From: Gemmobacter sp.
GTDB taxonomy: Bacteria; Pseudomonadota; Alphaproteobacteria; Rhodobacterales; Rhodobacteraceae
Length of the DNA stretch: 64,000 bases
Assembly: GCF_034676705.1 (NCBI RefSeq)
Contig: NZ_JAUCBS010000011.1
Coordinates: 62,001 to 126,000, forward strand
Direction of reading: 5' to 3'
Positions 54,983 through 63,057 of the stretch are shown piece by piece. Both the position numbers and the translations under genes were made by a program. The notes below the pieces were generated by a model. It saw only the letters and a list, made by a program, of their open reading frames with translations. It ran no database searches and was not told the DNA's origin. Every line of letters starts with the position of its first letter. The stretch's first letter is position 1.

Positions 54983-56509
54983 TCACTTGTCCTTGTTCAG
55001 CCCGTAGATGCGCCGGGCCGTGCCGCCCAGCACCTGCGCCCGCTGGTCCGGTGTCAGGTCCGGATGGCAGCGGGGAAATTCCAGCAGTTCGCCCCAGGAC
55101 GAACCCGAGCCATCGGCGGTGATGTCCGAGGCCCACATGATCCGGTCCGCGCCAAAGGCGGCGACCGCCTGCACAAGGCCTAGATTCATGGCAGCTTGCG
55201 CATCGTCGAAATGACCGAAGGTCCGCCCGGCGTGTGCCCATTTCAGCGTGACGCCTGGCAGGTCGGCCAGCCCCAGCGTGGCCTGCCAGTCGGCCACCGA
55301 CGAGCCCCAGCCGCAATGATCGGCGATCAGCGCCAGCGCCGGGAACCGCGCCGCCGCCCCGCGCGCCAGCATGGCCAGATCGGCGGACAGGAAATCCACC
55401 GGCAGGCCATGATCCACAGCCAGCGCCAGCACACCGTCCCAGTCGCCGGCGGCAAAGTGGCGGCGTTCCTCGCGGCTGGACAGCACGATGCGCAGGCCGA
55501 CGCAGCCCGGAGTCTGCGCCAGCAGGGCCACCACCCCGGCCAGCATCGGATCGTCGCGCCGCACCCGCTGGACAAAGCCGAAACGGTCAGGGAACTGCTG
55601 CGCCGCCTGCTGCGCCACGATGGACAGTGGCCGCCGCGTATCGCCCGCCGGCACCGATGGCCGCGCGATGCCGTGCTGAAAATCCCAGAACTCGTCCGCA
55701 ACCAGCGTGCGGATGCCAAGCGCATCCATCGCGGCCAGCACTTCGGGGATGGTCGGGGACAGGCCAAGGTGGATCTGGCTGTCCACCACATCCCAGGCGC
55801 CACGGCTGGCGATGCCCGTCATCTCGTGCTGCGCGGTGGCGGGCCGGCGGGCGGTGCGCCAGGACCCATCGGCAACCCGGTGCCCGCGGACCGCATCTGA
55901 CAGTGCCTTCGCCAGCCCGGCCCGGTCAAGCGCGATGCAATAGGCCGGCATCGCCCGTTCGAACCGCCAGCTTTCGGCCATGGCACCAGCATCGACCGTG
56001 TCGAACCCCCAGGCGTCGATCAGCGCCGCCGCTTGCGCCCGCGCCGCCGGATCGTCGCCGGCAATGGGCAGGGCACGGCGACCTGGGGTGCCATGGGGGC
56101 GGGCATCGGCCTCGACATCGCCTTGCAGGATGGCGTTGAAGGCTTTGACCACCAGCGCGCCGGGCAACAGGGCAGCCAGCCGTTCGCCGGTGGTTTCGGT
56201 CATCGCCTCCAGGCCCGGGTCGGCCCCGTCGCGTTGCGGATAGTGGTTGCAGGTGTCTAGCACCAGTTTGCCGGCCAGCGCCTGCGCCGGCAGGGTGCCG
56301 ATGGCGGTGAACGGCACCGACACGACCACCGCGTCGCCGAATTCGGCCGCCTGCTGCGCCGTGCCCACCTGACAGCCAAGCGCAATGCCCGTGCTGGTCA
56401 GCGTCGCCGGATCACGCGAATTGGCGATCATCACCTGATGGCCAGCCGCCACGGCCAGCCGTGCCAGCGCCCGGCCGATGAAGCCTGCGCCGATGATTCC
56501 GATCCTCAT
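54983..56509 (-). CDS. Fusion: NADP(H)-binding reductase domain plus amidohydrolase-2 domain
   Basis: 508 aa in one unbroken frame. Residues 1-215 form a Rossmann domain like F420-dependent NADP reductases (MRIGIIGAGFIGRALARLA, MIANSRDP, VVVSVPFTAI, KAFNAI). Residues about 235-508 are an amidohydrolase-2 TIM barrel like ACMSD/LigW decarboxylases: WDVVDSQIHLGLSP at the start, FPALALIADHCGW and ADRIMWASDITADGS at the end. The usual first HxH of the barrel is reduced to QIHLG. The two domains are normally separate proteins. Overlaps the CoA-transferase gene by 4 bp. Confidence 0.8.
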   Translation of the reverse strand: MRIGIIGAGFIGRALARLAVAAGHQVMIANSRDPATLTSTGIALGCQVGTAQQAAEFGDAVVVSVPFTAIGTLPAQALAGKLVLDTCNHYPQRDGADPGLEAMTETTGERLAALLPGALVVKAFNAILQGDVEADARPHGTPGRRALPIAGDDPAARAQAAALIDAWGFDTVDAGAMAESWRFERAMPAYCIALDRAGLAKALSDAVRGHRVADGSWRTARRPATAQHEMTGIASRGAWDVVDSQIHLGLSPTIPEVLAAMDALGIRTLVADEFWDFQHGIARPSVPAGDTRRPLSIVAQQAAQQFPDRFGFVQRVRRDDPMLAGVVALLAQTPGCVGLRIVLSSREERRHFAAGDWDGVLALAVDHGLPVDFLSADLAMLARGAAARFPALALIADHCGWGSSVADWQATLGLADLPGVTLKWAHAGRTFGHFDDAQAAMNLGLVQAVAAFGADRIMWASDITADGSGSSWGELLEFPRCHPDLTPDQRAQVLGGTARRIYGLNKDK

Positions 56510-57756
56510 GCGGTTTTCCTCCCAGAAACCAGCGGGTCGCGGGTGGCGTCCGCCACCACACCCCGGTCGTAAAGCCCCCCAAGCGCCGCGCCCGACAGGC
56601 CCAGAACCTCGGACAGGACCGCCTCGGTATCGGCGCCCAGCAACGGGGCGGGGCGGGTCGGGCGGCGCGGCTCTCCCTCCCAGCGCAGGGCGGAACCTGC
56701 GGCCACATGCCCGCCGATGCCGGGGGTTTCATGCCGTTCGAACACCGGATTGGTCGTGCTGACACGGGGATCGCCGGTGACCAGATCGCGCACCGTGCCA
56801 TAGCGGCCCCAGCAGACGCGATGGGCGTCAAGGCCCGCTGCTGCCTGATCCATCGTGCGGTCGGCAACCCAGGCGCCGACCAGCACCGCAATATGCTCGC
56901 GCGCTTCGAACCGCTGCACCTCGTCGCGGAAATCAAGGCCGGTGCGCGCCTCCAGCGCGGCGATCGGGTCCGCCATGCCGCAGGCCGCCACCAGCGCACG
57001 CCACTGGCCGGGCGTGATCGCGACGATCATCAGGCGCTGGCCATCGGCAGTGGCGAAATCGCGGCCGAAGGCGCCGTAGACATGATTGCCAAGGCGCGGG
57101 CGGTCCTCGTCCGTCAGTTCTGCCTCGGCCAGTAAGCCCAGATGCGAAAGCGTGGTAAACGCCACATCGGACAGAGCCAGCCGGATCGCCGCGCCCTGCC
57201 CCGTTTCGCGCCGGCGGAAGGCTGCGGTGGCAATCGCCATGGCCGCCTGCTGCGCGCAGAGCAGATCCCAGGCTGGCAGCACGTGGTTCACCGGCTGCCC
57301 ATGAGGCGCATCGCCCGTCATCAGCGGATAGCCGGTGGCACTGTGAACGGTATAGTCCAGCGCGGTCCCGCCATCGGGGTTACCCTGCACCAGACAGGTG
57401 ATCACATCGGCCCGTCGCGCCTGCAGGACCGCATGGTCTAGCCAGGCCGAGGCGATGTTGCTCAGCAGAACGCCTCCCTTCGGCCCCGGTGCGCAGACCA
57501 GCGCCTGCACCAGCTCGCGCCCCTCGGGGCGACGCAGATCGACGGCGACCGACCGTTTACCCTTGTTCAGGCCCGCCCAATACAGGCTGCGCCCGCCCCG
57601 CATTCGCGGCATCCGCGGATAGTCCAGCCCGCCGCCGATCTGATCCACCCGGATCACATCCGCCCCCGATTGCGCCAGCGTCAGCCCGGCCAGCGGCGCC
57701 GCGATGAAGGCAGCGCTTTCGACCACGCGCAGCCCGTTCAGAAAGCCGTAGGTCAT
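56506..57756 (-). CDS. Family III CoA-transferase (CaiB/BaiF type)
   Basis: 416 aa. Opening LRVVESAAFIAAPLAGLTLAQ and GADVIRVDQIGGG; then NKGKRSVAVDLRRPEGREL, the standard class III signature. The catalytic Asp is probably that in PAWDLLCAQQAAMA. It transfers CoA between acids and might activate the same or another substrate as the ligase. First gene of the leftward operon, divergent from the LysR regulator. Confidence 0.92.
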   Translation of the reverse strand: MTYGFLNGLRVVESAAFIAAPLAGLTLAQSGADVIRVDQIGGGLDYPRMPRMRGGRSLYWAGLNKGKRSVAVDLRRPEGRELVQALVCAPGPKGGVLLSNIASAWLDHAVLQARRADVITCLVQGNPDGGTALDYTVHSATGYPLMTGDAPHGQPVNHVLPAWDLLCAQQAAMAIATAAFRRRETGQGAAIRLALSDVAFTTLSHLGLLAEAELTDEDRPRLGNHVYGAFGRDFATADGQRLMIVAITPGQWRALVAACGMADPIAALEARTGLDFRDEVQRFEAREHIAVLVGAWVADRTMDQAAAGLDAHRVCWGRYGTVRDLVTGDPRVSTTNPVFERHETPGIGGHVAAGSALRWEGEPRRPTRPAPLLGADTEAVLSEVLGLSGAALGGLYDRGVVADATRDPLVSGRKTA

Positions 57757-57886
57757 CGTGCCTCCCCTCGTTTCGCCGGCTGTTCCATAGGTCCGGCTCC
57801 GATATTTCGTCTGGTGTCTTGCATCGCCAGACCTTACTCAGGCCCCCCTGGCCGGGCCAACGCCCCGGCGGATTATGTTTGCTATT

Positions 57887-57907
57887 CACTGCCGACATGA
57901 GGCAGTG
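57887..57907. promoter_or_regulatory. Perfect inverted repeat, probable LysR-type operator
   Basis: CACTGCC-GACATGA-GGCAGTG: 7-bp arms with a 7-bp spacer, 15 bp before the LysR start and facing the CoA-transferase operon. Size and position fit a LysR-type recognition site. Confidence 0.65.
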
Positions 57908-57921
57908 CTAAGGTAGCCGAG

Positions 57922-58878
57922 ATGCTGGACACCGATATCGCCCTTGCTGATCTGCGCGTCGTTCTGGCGGTCGCCGAAACCGCCAGCTACACGCGCGCCT
58001 CGCACAAGCTGAACATTTCGCAGCCTGCGGTCAGCCGCCGGATCGGCGCCCTGGAACAGCGCCTTGGACTACGCCTATTCCGGCGCGAGGGGCAGCGGTT
58101 CTTCCTGACCGAGGCAGGAACGGTGTTCTGCGAACAGGCCGGCGAGATTCTGGAACGCATGGCGCAGCTGGAATCCTCGACCATCGGGCAATCGGCCACG
58201 CCCAAGGGCAGCGTTGCGCTTGGCGTGCCGCCCTCGACCGGCGAGGTGATCGTGCGGGCGGTGGTGCCCGCCTATCGCAAGGCCTATCCCGACGTGTCCA
58301 TGCGCATCGAACAGGGCTATGTGGCCGATCTCTTCGAGATGCTGATGGACAAGCGCATCGACGTTGCGCTGCTGAACGGCGAGTTCAATTCCAACGATGT
58401 CTATCTGGAACGGCTGTTCGACCATCACCTTGGCATCGTCTATCCGGCTGCCTGGCAAAAGACCTCGCCACTTGGCGGCAAGCCGATGCCCGATCAGCTG
58501 ACCATCGCACAGGTCGCGCAGCTGCCGCTGCTGCTGCCCAGCCGCAACCAGAGTCTGCGGCATCTGGTGGACGAAGCGTTCCGCAAGGCTGGGGTCGAGC
58601 CGCTGGTGGACCTCGAGGTCAATTCCTTTGTCCTGCAGAAGTCGCTGGCACTGGCCGGGCACGGCTGTCTGTTCATGTCGCCCACCGCGATCCGCGATGC
58701 GGATGCCGGCAAGCTGTGTTTCGTGCCGATTTCCGATGCCGATCTGGTCTATACGCTGTATCTGGCCACCCGGCAGTTCGGCCAGCCGACGCTGGCCTGC
58801 AGGATGCTGGAAAAGATGATCCGCAAACATGCGGGCAAGATCGAAAGCTGGCTGACCAATTCGTCCATGCTGCCCTGA
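57922..58878 (+). CDS. LysR-family transcriptional regulator
   Basis: 318 aa. Helix-turn-helix at about 20-65 (SYTRASHKLNISQPAVSRR, IGALEQRLG), then the periplasmic-binding-like effector domain from about 90. Expected to respond to the pathway's acid or CoA ester and control the divergent operon and perhaps the following DUF35-thiolase-SDR genes. The ATG follows AGGTAGCCGAG. Confidence 0.92.
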   Translation: MLDTDIALADLRVVLAVAETASYTRASHKLNISQPAVSRRIGALEQRLGLRLFRREGQRFFLTEAGTVFCEQAGEILERMAQLESSTIGQSATPKGSVALGVPPSTGEVIVRAVVPAYRKAYPDVSMRIEQGYVADLFEMLMDKRIDVALLNGEFNSNDVYLERLFDHHLGIVYPAAWQKTSPLGGKPMPDQLTIAQVAQLPLLLPSRNQSLRHLVDEAFRKAGVEPLVDLEVNSFVLQKSLALAGHGCLFMSPTAIRDADAGKLCFVPISDADLVYTLYLATRQFGQPTLACRMLEKMIRKHAGKIESWLTNSSMLP

Positions 58879-59006
58879 GCACCCCATCATGTCCCGACCG
58901 CATGAATGGTATAAGCCAGCCCCCATTTAGTTGATCGGGCCGCATCCCTAGGCTTTCCGCGACCTGCCGCCCCGCGGCGGGGGATGGACCAAGGGAGGCG
59001 CGGCCA

Positions 59007-59447
59007 ATGGCGCAACTGCAAATGATCACCGGGAAAACCCTTCCCGACCCGCTGCAAGGCGGGCACTTTCATGTCGACCCCGAAGGGCCGGCGCTGATGG
59101 GCAACCGCTGCGCGCCCTGCGACCGGGTGTTCTTTCCGCGCCGCGACTGGTGCGCCTGCTGTTCCAGCCCCATCCTGGACGAGGTGACGCTGTCGCGCAC
59201 CGGCAAGATCGGCGCCTTCAGCCTGATCGACCGCCAGCCAGCCGATGCCTGGGTCTCGGCCCCCTATGTGCAGGCGGAAATCGAACTGCCTGAAGGCGTC
59301 AGCGTGTTCACGGTGCTGCACCCGGCCGACACGGCGGCGCTGTCCATCGGCCAGACTGCGCGGCTGGAATTGCGCGCCCTGCCAACGCCCGATGGGACGC
59401 GGGCGGTCTATGTCTTTGCCCCCGTCGCTGACGAGGTGGCGGCATGA
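59007..59447 (+). CDS. DUF35 zinc-ribbon/OB-fold protein, thiolase partner
   Basis: 146 aa. N-terminal rubredoxin-like zinc ribbon CAPCDRVFFPRRDWCACC, then an OB fold (TLSRTGKIGAFSLIDRQP). Such proteins form complexes with SCP-2-type thiolases and bind acyl-CoA, as in steroid side-chain pathways. It is coupled to the thiolase gene by ATGA. GGGAGG lies upstream of the ATG. Confidence 0.9.
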   Translation: MAQLQMITGKTLPDPLQGGHFHVDPEGPALMGNRCAPCDRVFFPRRDWCACCSSPILDEVTLSRTGKIGAFSLIDRQPADAWVSAPYVQAEIELPEGVSVFTVLHPADTAALSIGQTARLELRALPTPDGTRAVYVFAPVADEVAA

Positions 59448-60610
59448 CCGGCGAGGCATTCGTGACCGGCGTCGGCATCCATCGCTTTGGCCGCTGGGCG
59501 GAGAAATCCACCATCCAGCTGGCGTCCACGGCCATTTCCAGCGCCCTGGCCGACAGCGGTATCGACTTTGGCAAGGTGCAGGCGGCCTATCTGGGCGCGG
59601 AATATTCCAGCTTTGTCGATGGCCGGATGATCGTGCAGCATTTCGGCTGGACCGGCATTACCATCAACCACTACCAGCAGGCCTGCGCCAGCGGATCGGC
59701 CGCCTTCCGCGAGGCTTGTCTGGCCGTTGCGGCCGGGCGGATCGACATTGCGCTGGTCTGCGGCTACGAAAAGATGGGCGGCGGGCTGCTTAAGGGCGGC
59801 GATGTCGACCGCGACCGCGAATTCCACCTGCATCGCATGGGGCTGGACGTGACGCCCGCCCGCATTGCCATGGCGATCCAGCGCCGGATGCACGATTACG
59901 GCGAAACGCCCGAAATGCTGGCGGTCGAGGCGGCGCAGTGCTTTGGCTATGGTGCGCTGAACCCCTTTGGCCCGCAGCGCCCGGCGGTGACGGTGGATGA
60001 GGTGCTGGAATCGGGCACCGTCTGTTCCCCGCTGACCCGCAAGATGTGCTGCAATTCGTCCGACGGCGCGGCGGCGGCCATTGTCATGTCCCGGCAGAAG
60101 GCGGCGGAACTGGGCTGCCTGTCACGGGCGGTGCGGGTGGCGGCCATCGCCTCGGGCAGCCCCGATGCCGAGGATCTGGTGGGCGGCCCCGGCGCGCATA
60201 TCGGCGGCGACTTCCGGGCCGGCAATCACACCCGCTGGGTGACGGGCGTGGCCTATGAAATGGCCGGGGTCGGGCCAGACGACATCGACCTGGTGCAATG
60301 CCATGCCCCCTTTGCCGGCGGCGGCATGATCTGCGCCGAGGCGATGGGCTTTTGTCCCGAGGGCGAGGGCGGGCGCTTCTTCATGGACGGGCACGCCCGG
60401 ATAGATGGCAAGACGCCGATCAACACCGATGGCGGCCTGCTGGCGCGCGGCCACCCGCTGGGGGCGACCGGGGTGGCCGAGATATTCGAGCTGACCCGCC
60501 AGCTGCGCGGCGATGGCGGCGCCTTGCAGGTGCCGGGCAATCCGCGGGTGGCGCTGGCGCACAACACCGGGCTGGGCTGCCTGAACACCCACATCCTGAT
60601 GCGGGACTAA
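59444..60610 (+). CDS. SCP-2/lipid-type thiolase
   Basis: 388 aa thiolase fold. Nucleophilic Cys in YQQACASGSAAFREA; His residues in VQCHAPFAGGGM and ARGHPLGATG. The C-terminal Cys-Gly motif of classical thiolases is replaced by NTGLGCLNTH, as in SCP-2-like thiolases and related aldolases. Works with the DUF35 partner, cleaving or making a beta-keto- or beta-hydroxy-acyl-CoA. Confidence 0.9.
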   Translation: MTGEAFVTGVGIHRFGRWAEKSTIQLASTAISSALADSGIDFGKVQAAYLGAEYSSFVDGRMIVQHFGWTGITINHYQQACASGSAAFREACLAVAAGRIDIALVCGYEKMGGGLLKGGDVDRDREFHLHRMGLDVTPARIAMAIQRRMHDYGETPEMLAVEAAQCFGYGALNPFGPQRPAVTVDEVLESGTVCSPLTRKMCCNSSDGAAAAIVMSRQKAAELGCLSRAVRVAAIASGSPDAEDLVGGPGAHIGGDFRAGNHTRWVTGVAYEMAGVGPDDIDLVQCHAPFAGGGMICAEAMGFCPEGEGGRFFMDGHARIDGKTPINTDGGLLARGHPLGATGVAEIFELTRQLRGDGGALQVPGNPRVALAHNTGLGCLNTHILMRD

Positions 60611-60614
60611 TGCC

Positions 60615-61427
60615 ATGGATCTGAACCTGACGGGCCGGGTGGCCCTGATCACCGGCGCAGGCCAGGGTGTGGGGCGCGGCATTGCGCTGACCCTGGCGGC
60701 CGAAGGCTGCGCCGTGGCGGTGAACGACCTATTCCCCGACCGGGCCAACGCCGTGGCGGACGACATTCGCGCGCTGGGGGGCACGGCGCTGGCCGTGCCC
60801 GCCGATGTCTGCGATGCGGGCGCGGTGGCCAGCATGGTGGCGGCGGTGCAGGCGGGGTTGGGAGCGGTGCACATTCTGGTCAACAATGCCGGCGTTCCGC
60901 CCGCGCTGCGCGCGGGTCAGCAGGACCGGCCGCTGTTCCACGCCTCCTGCGTGGCGGATCAGTTGGCAATGGTCGCGCTGAACCTGCATGGCACGCTTTA
61001 TTGCTGCCGGGCGGTGCTGCCCGGCATGGTGGCGGCGCATCGGGGGCGGATTCTGAACATCGTCTCTGAAGCAGGCCGCGCGGGTGAAGCGCGGCTGGCC
61101 ACCTATGCCGCCGCCAAGGCCGGTGTCATCGGCTTTACCCGCGCGCTGGCGCAGGAACATGGCGGCGATGCGATCACGGTCAACGCCATTGCGCTGGGGG
61201 CCGTCTCGCATGAAGGGATCCACTTTGGCCCGCTGGCACAGGGAACCGATACGGCCAGCGATCCCGCCTGGCAAAAGATGGCCCGCCGCTACCCGATGGC
61301 GCGGGGGCTGGGGCGGCTGGGCCTGCCGCAGGATGTGGCCGACGCGGTCGCCTTTCTGGCCTCGGACCGCGCCGCCTTTGTCACCGGGCAGACCTTGGGC
61401 GTCAGCGGCGGCTACTACATGCCCTAG
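60615..61427 (+). CDS. Short-chain dehydrogenase/reductase (SDR)
   Basis: 270 aa classical SDR: TGAGQGVGRG near 12, NNAGVPP near 95, Ser in LNIVSEAG and Tyr/Lys in TYAAAKAG. It likely oxidises a 3-hydroxyacyl-CoA to the keto form for the thiolase encoded just upstream (4-bp gap). Its stop overlaps the convergent NIPSNAP gene by 4 bp. Confidence 0.9.
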   Translation: MDLNLTGRVALITGAGQGVGRGIALTLAAEGCAVAVNDLFPDRANAVADDIRALGGTALAVPADVCDAGAVASMVAAVQAGLGAVHILVNNAGVPPALRAGQQDRPLFHASCVADQLAMVALNLHGTLYCCRAVLPGMVAAHRGRILNIVSEAGRAGEARLATYAAAKAGVIGFTRALAQEHGGDAITVNAIALGAVSHEGIHFGPLAQGTDTASDPAWQKMARRYPMARGLGRLGLPQDVADAVAFLASDRAAFVTGQTLGVSGGYYMP

Positions 61428-62047
61428 CACAGCGGCGATCCCGGTTCGGCCAGCAGGATCGCCGATTGCGCCTGTGCGATCTGTGCCGGCGCCCCGGCAG
61501 GGGGCCAGCTACCTACCGCATAGTGCCGCGCCCGCAGCCGGGCGCGGTGCTCCAGGCTGTGGAACCCCCAGATGTGGGTAATCTGCGGCGGCCCGTCCAG
61601 CGCCTGCATCGCCGTCACCAGATGCCGGACATAGCTGCGCGCCGGGTCCAGCGCGGCCTGCCAGGCGGCCAGTGTCGGTGCCAGCCCGGCAGGCCGCAGG
61701 CGGTAGCTGCGGATTTCGTAGATGCCGCCCCGGTGGCGCGGGGCGACGACGGGGGGCAGGAACGGAAAGGCGCGGTAGCGATCCAGCCGCAGCCCCGTCA
61801 GCAGATCGCCGGCGCCAAAGGGGTCTGGGCCCTGCAACTGACGCAACCGTTCGTCCTGTTGCGCCTCGGCACAGTCGAAGGCGCGCAGCAGCACCAGTTC
61901 CCCCATCGTGCCAAATTCCGTGCGCCACAGGCCCAGGAAACGCCCCGCCGGATGGCCCGCCAGATGGTCGCGCAGCCGCGCCGACAGATCGCCCTGCGCC
62001 AGCGGCGCACACCGCAGGGTGGCCAGTTCCAGCACCTCGGCCATCAT
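61424..62047 (-). CDS. NIPSNAP-family protein
   Basis: 207 aa with two alpha-beta dimeric barrel halves; the second has IYEIRSYRLRPAGLAPTLA, the NIPSNAP signature, and THIWGFHSLEHRARLR. These small barrels occur in many catabolic clusters without a defined activity. It overlaps the Ldh-type gene by 4 bp. Confidence 0.85.
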   Translation of the reverse strand: MMAEVLELATLRCAPLAQGDLSARLRDHLAGHPAGRFLGLWRTEFGTMGELVLLRAFDCAEAQQDERLRQLQGPDPFGAGDLLTGLRLDRYRAFPFLPPVVAPRHRGGIYEIRSYRLRPAGLAPTLAAWQAALDPARSYVRHLVTAMQALDGPPQITHIWGFHSLEHRARLRARHYAVGSWPPAGAPAQIAQAQSAILLAEPGSPLC

Positions 62048-63045
62048 GCCGCCCCGACGATGCCGCGCGCGGTGGCGATCACGGCATCGGGCACCTCGAT
62101 CCAGCCGGCCGCCAGCCGTTCGGCCCGCGCGGCCGCCGACCGGGCAAAGGGCACGCGCACCGGATGGGCCGGGTCCAGCGGCCGCGTCGCCTCGAGTTCG
62201 GCGGCATAGGCGGACACGCGATGGCGAAAATCGTCCGCATCGCCGAACAACGCCGGATCCCAGGCCGTCAGGAAGAAACCGCAGTCATAGGGGGCTGTCG
62301 CCGAACTTGTGGCGTTGATCTGGCCCACCATCATCGACATCAGCTGGATGCTCAGCGCCAGCCCCGATCCGCGATGCCCGCCCCAGGCGGTGATTGCCCC
62401 GCCGGGCAGCACCTTGAACGGGTCGGTGGTGGGCCGGCCATCGGCATCGTAGCCGATGCCCTCGGGCAAGGGCTGGTTCAACCGCTGGGCCAGCAGCACC
62501 TCGGCATGGGTCGAAGTCGAGGTGCCGATGTCCCAGATCACCGGCACGCCGTCGGCGGGAAAGCCGAAGGCGATGGGGTTGGTGCAGAACCGCGGCTCGG
62601 TCCCGCCATGGGGGGCGACAACGGAAACGCCGCTGCCCATCACCAGCCCGACCAGCCCCGCCGCCGTCACCCGTTCCAGGTAATACGAGAACATCCCGGT
62701 GTAATAGGTGCGCGAGGCACCCACGACACCCACACCCATGGCCTTCGCCTTGGCGATGGCAACATCGGTCGCCTGCGCCGCCACCAGATAGCCGACGGTA
62801 TTCTGCGCATCCCAATGCGACGAAACCGGCGTTTCGCGTAGCAGGGTCACCGGGCCGCGTTGCAGCCCCCGGCTGCGGATATAATCCCCGATCACCAGCG
62901 CGCGGGCGATGCCAGCATATCCCAGCCCGCGCAATTCGCAATCCAGCAGATGATCGGCGATCACCGCGGCCTCGTCGGGGGTATGGTCCAGGCGCCGCAT
63001 CAGGGCCTCCAGCAGCGCGCGGGCCTCGGCAATGTCCAGTTTCAT
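62044..63045 (-). CDS. Ldh/malate-type NAD(P)-dependent dehydrogenase
   Basis: 333 aa of the type-2 malate/L-lactate/ureidoglycolate dehydrogenase family, not Rossmann. Motifs include VVAPHGGTEPRFCTNPIAFG and a late PGGAITAWGGHRGSGLAL. It probably oxidises a 2-hydroxy acid. Twelve bp after the epimerase gene, so same operon. Confidence 0.88.
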   Translation of the reverse strand: MKLDIAEARALLEALMRRLDHTPDEAAVIADHLLDCELRGLGYAGIARALVIGDYIRSRGLQRGPVTLLRETPVSSHWDAQNTVGYLVAAQATDVAIAKAKAMGVGVVGASRTYYTGMFSYYLERVTAAGLVGLVMGSGVSVVAPHGGTEPRFCTNPIAFGFPADGVPVIWDIGTSTSTHAEVLLAQRLNQPLPEGIGYDADGRPTTDPFKVLPGGAITAWGGHRGSGLALSIQLMSMMVGQINATSSATAPYDCGFFLTAWDPALFGDADDFRHRVSAYAAELEATRPLDPAHPVRVPFARSAAARAERLAAGWIEVPDAVIATARGIVGAA

Positions 63046-63057
63046 CCCATCCCCTCC

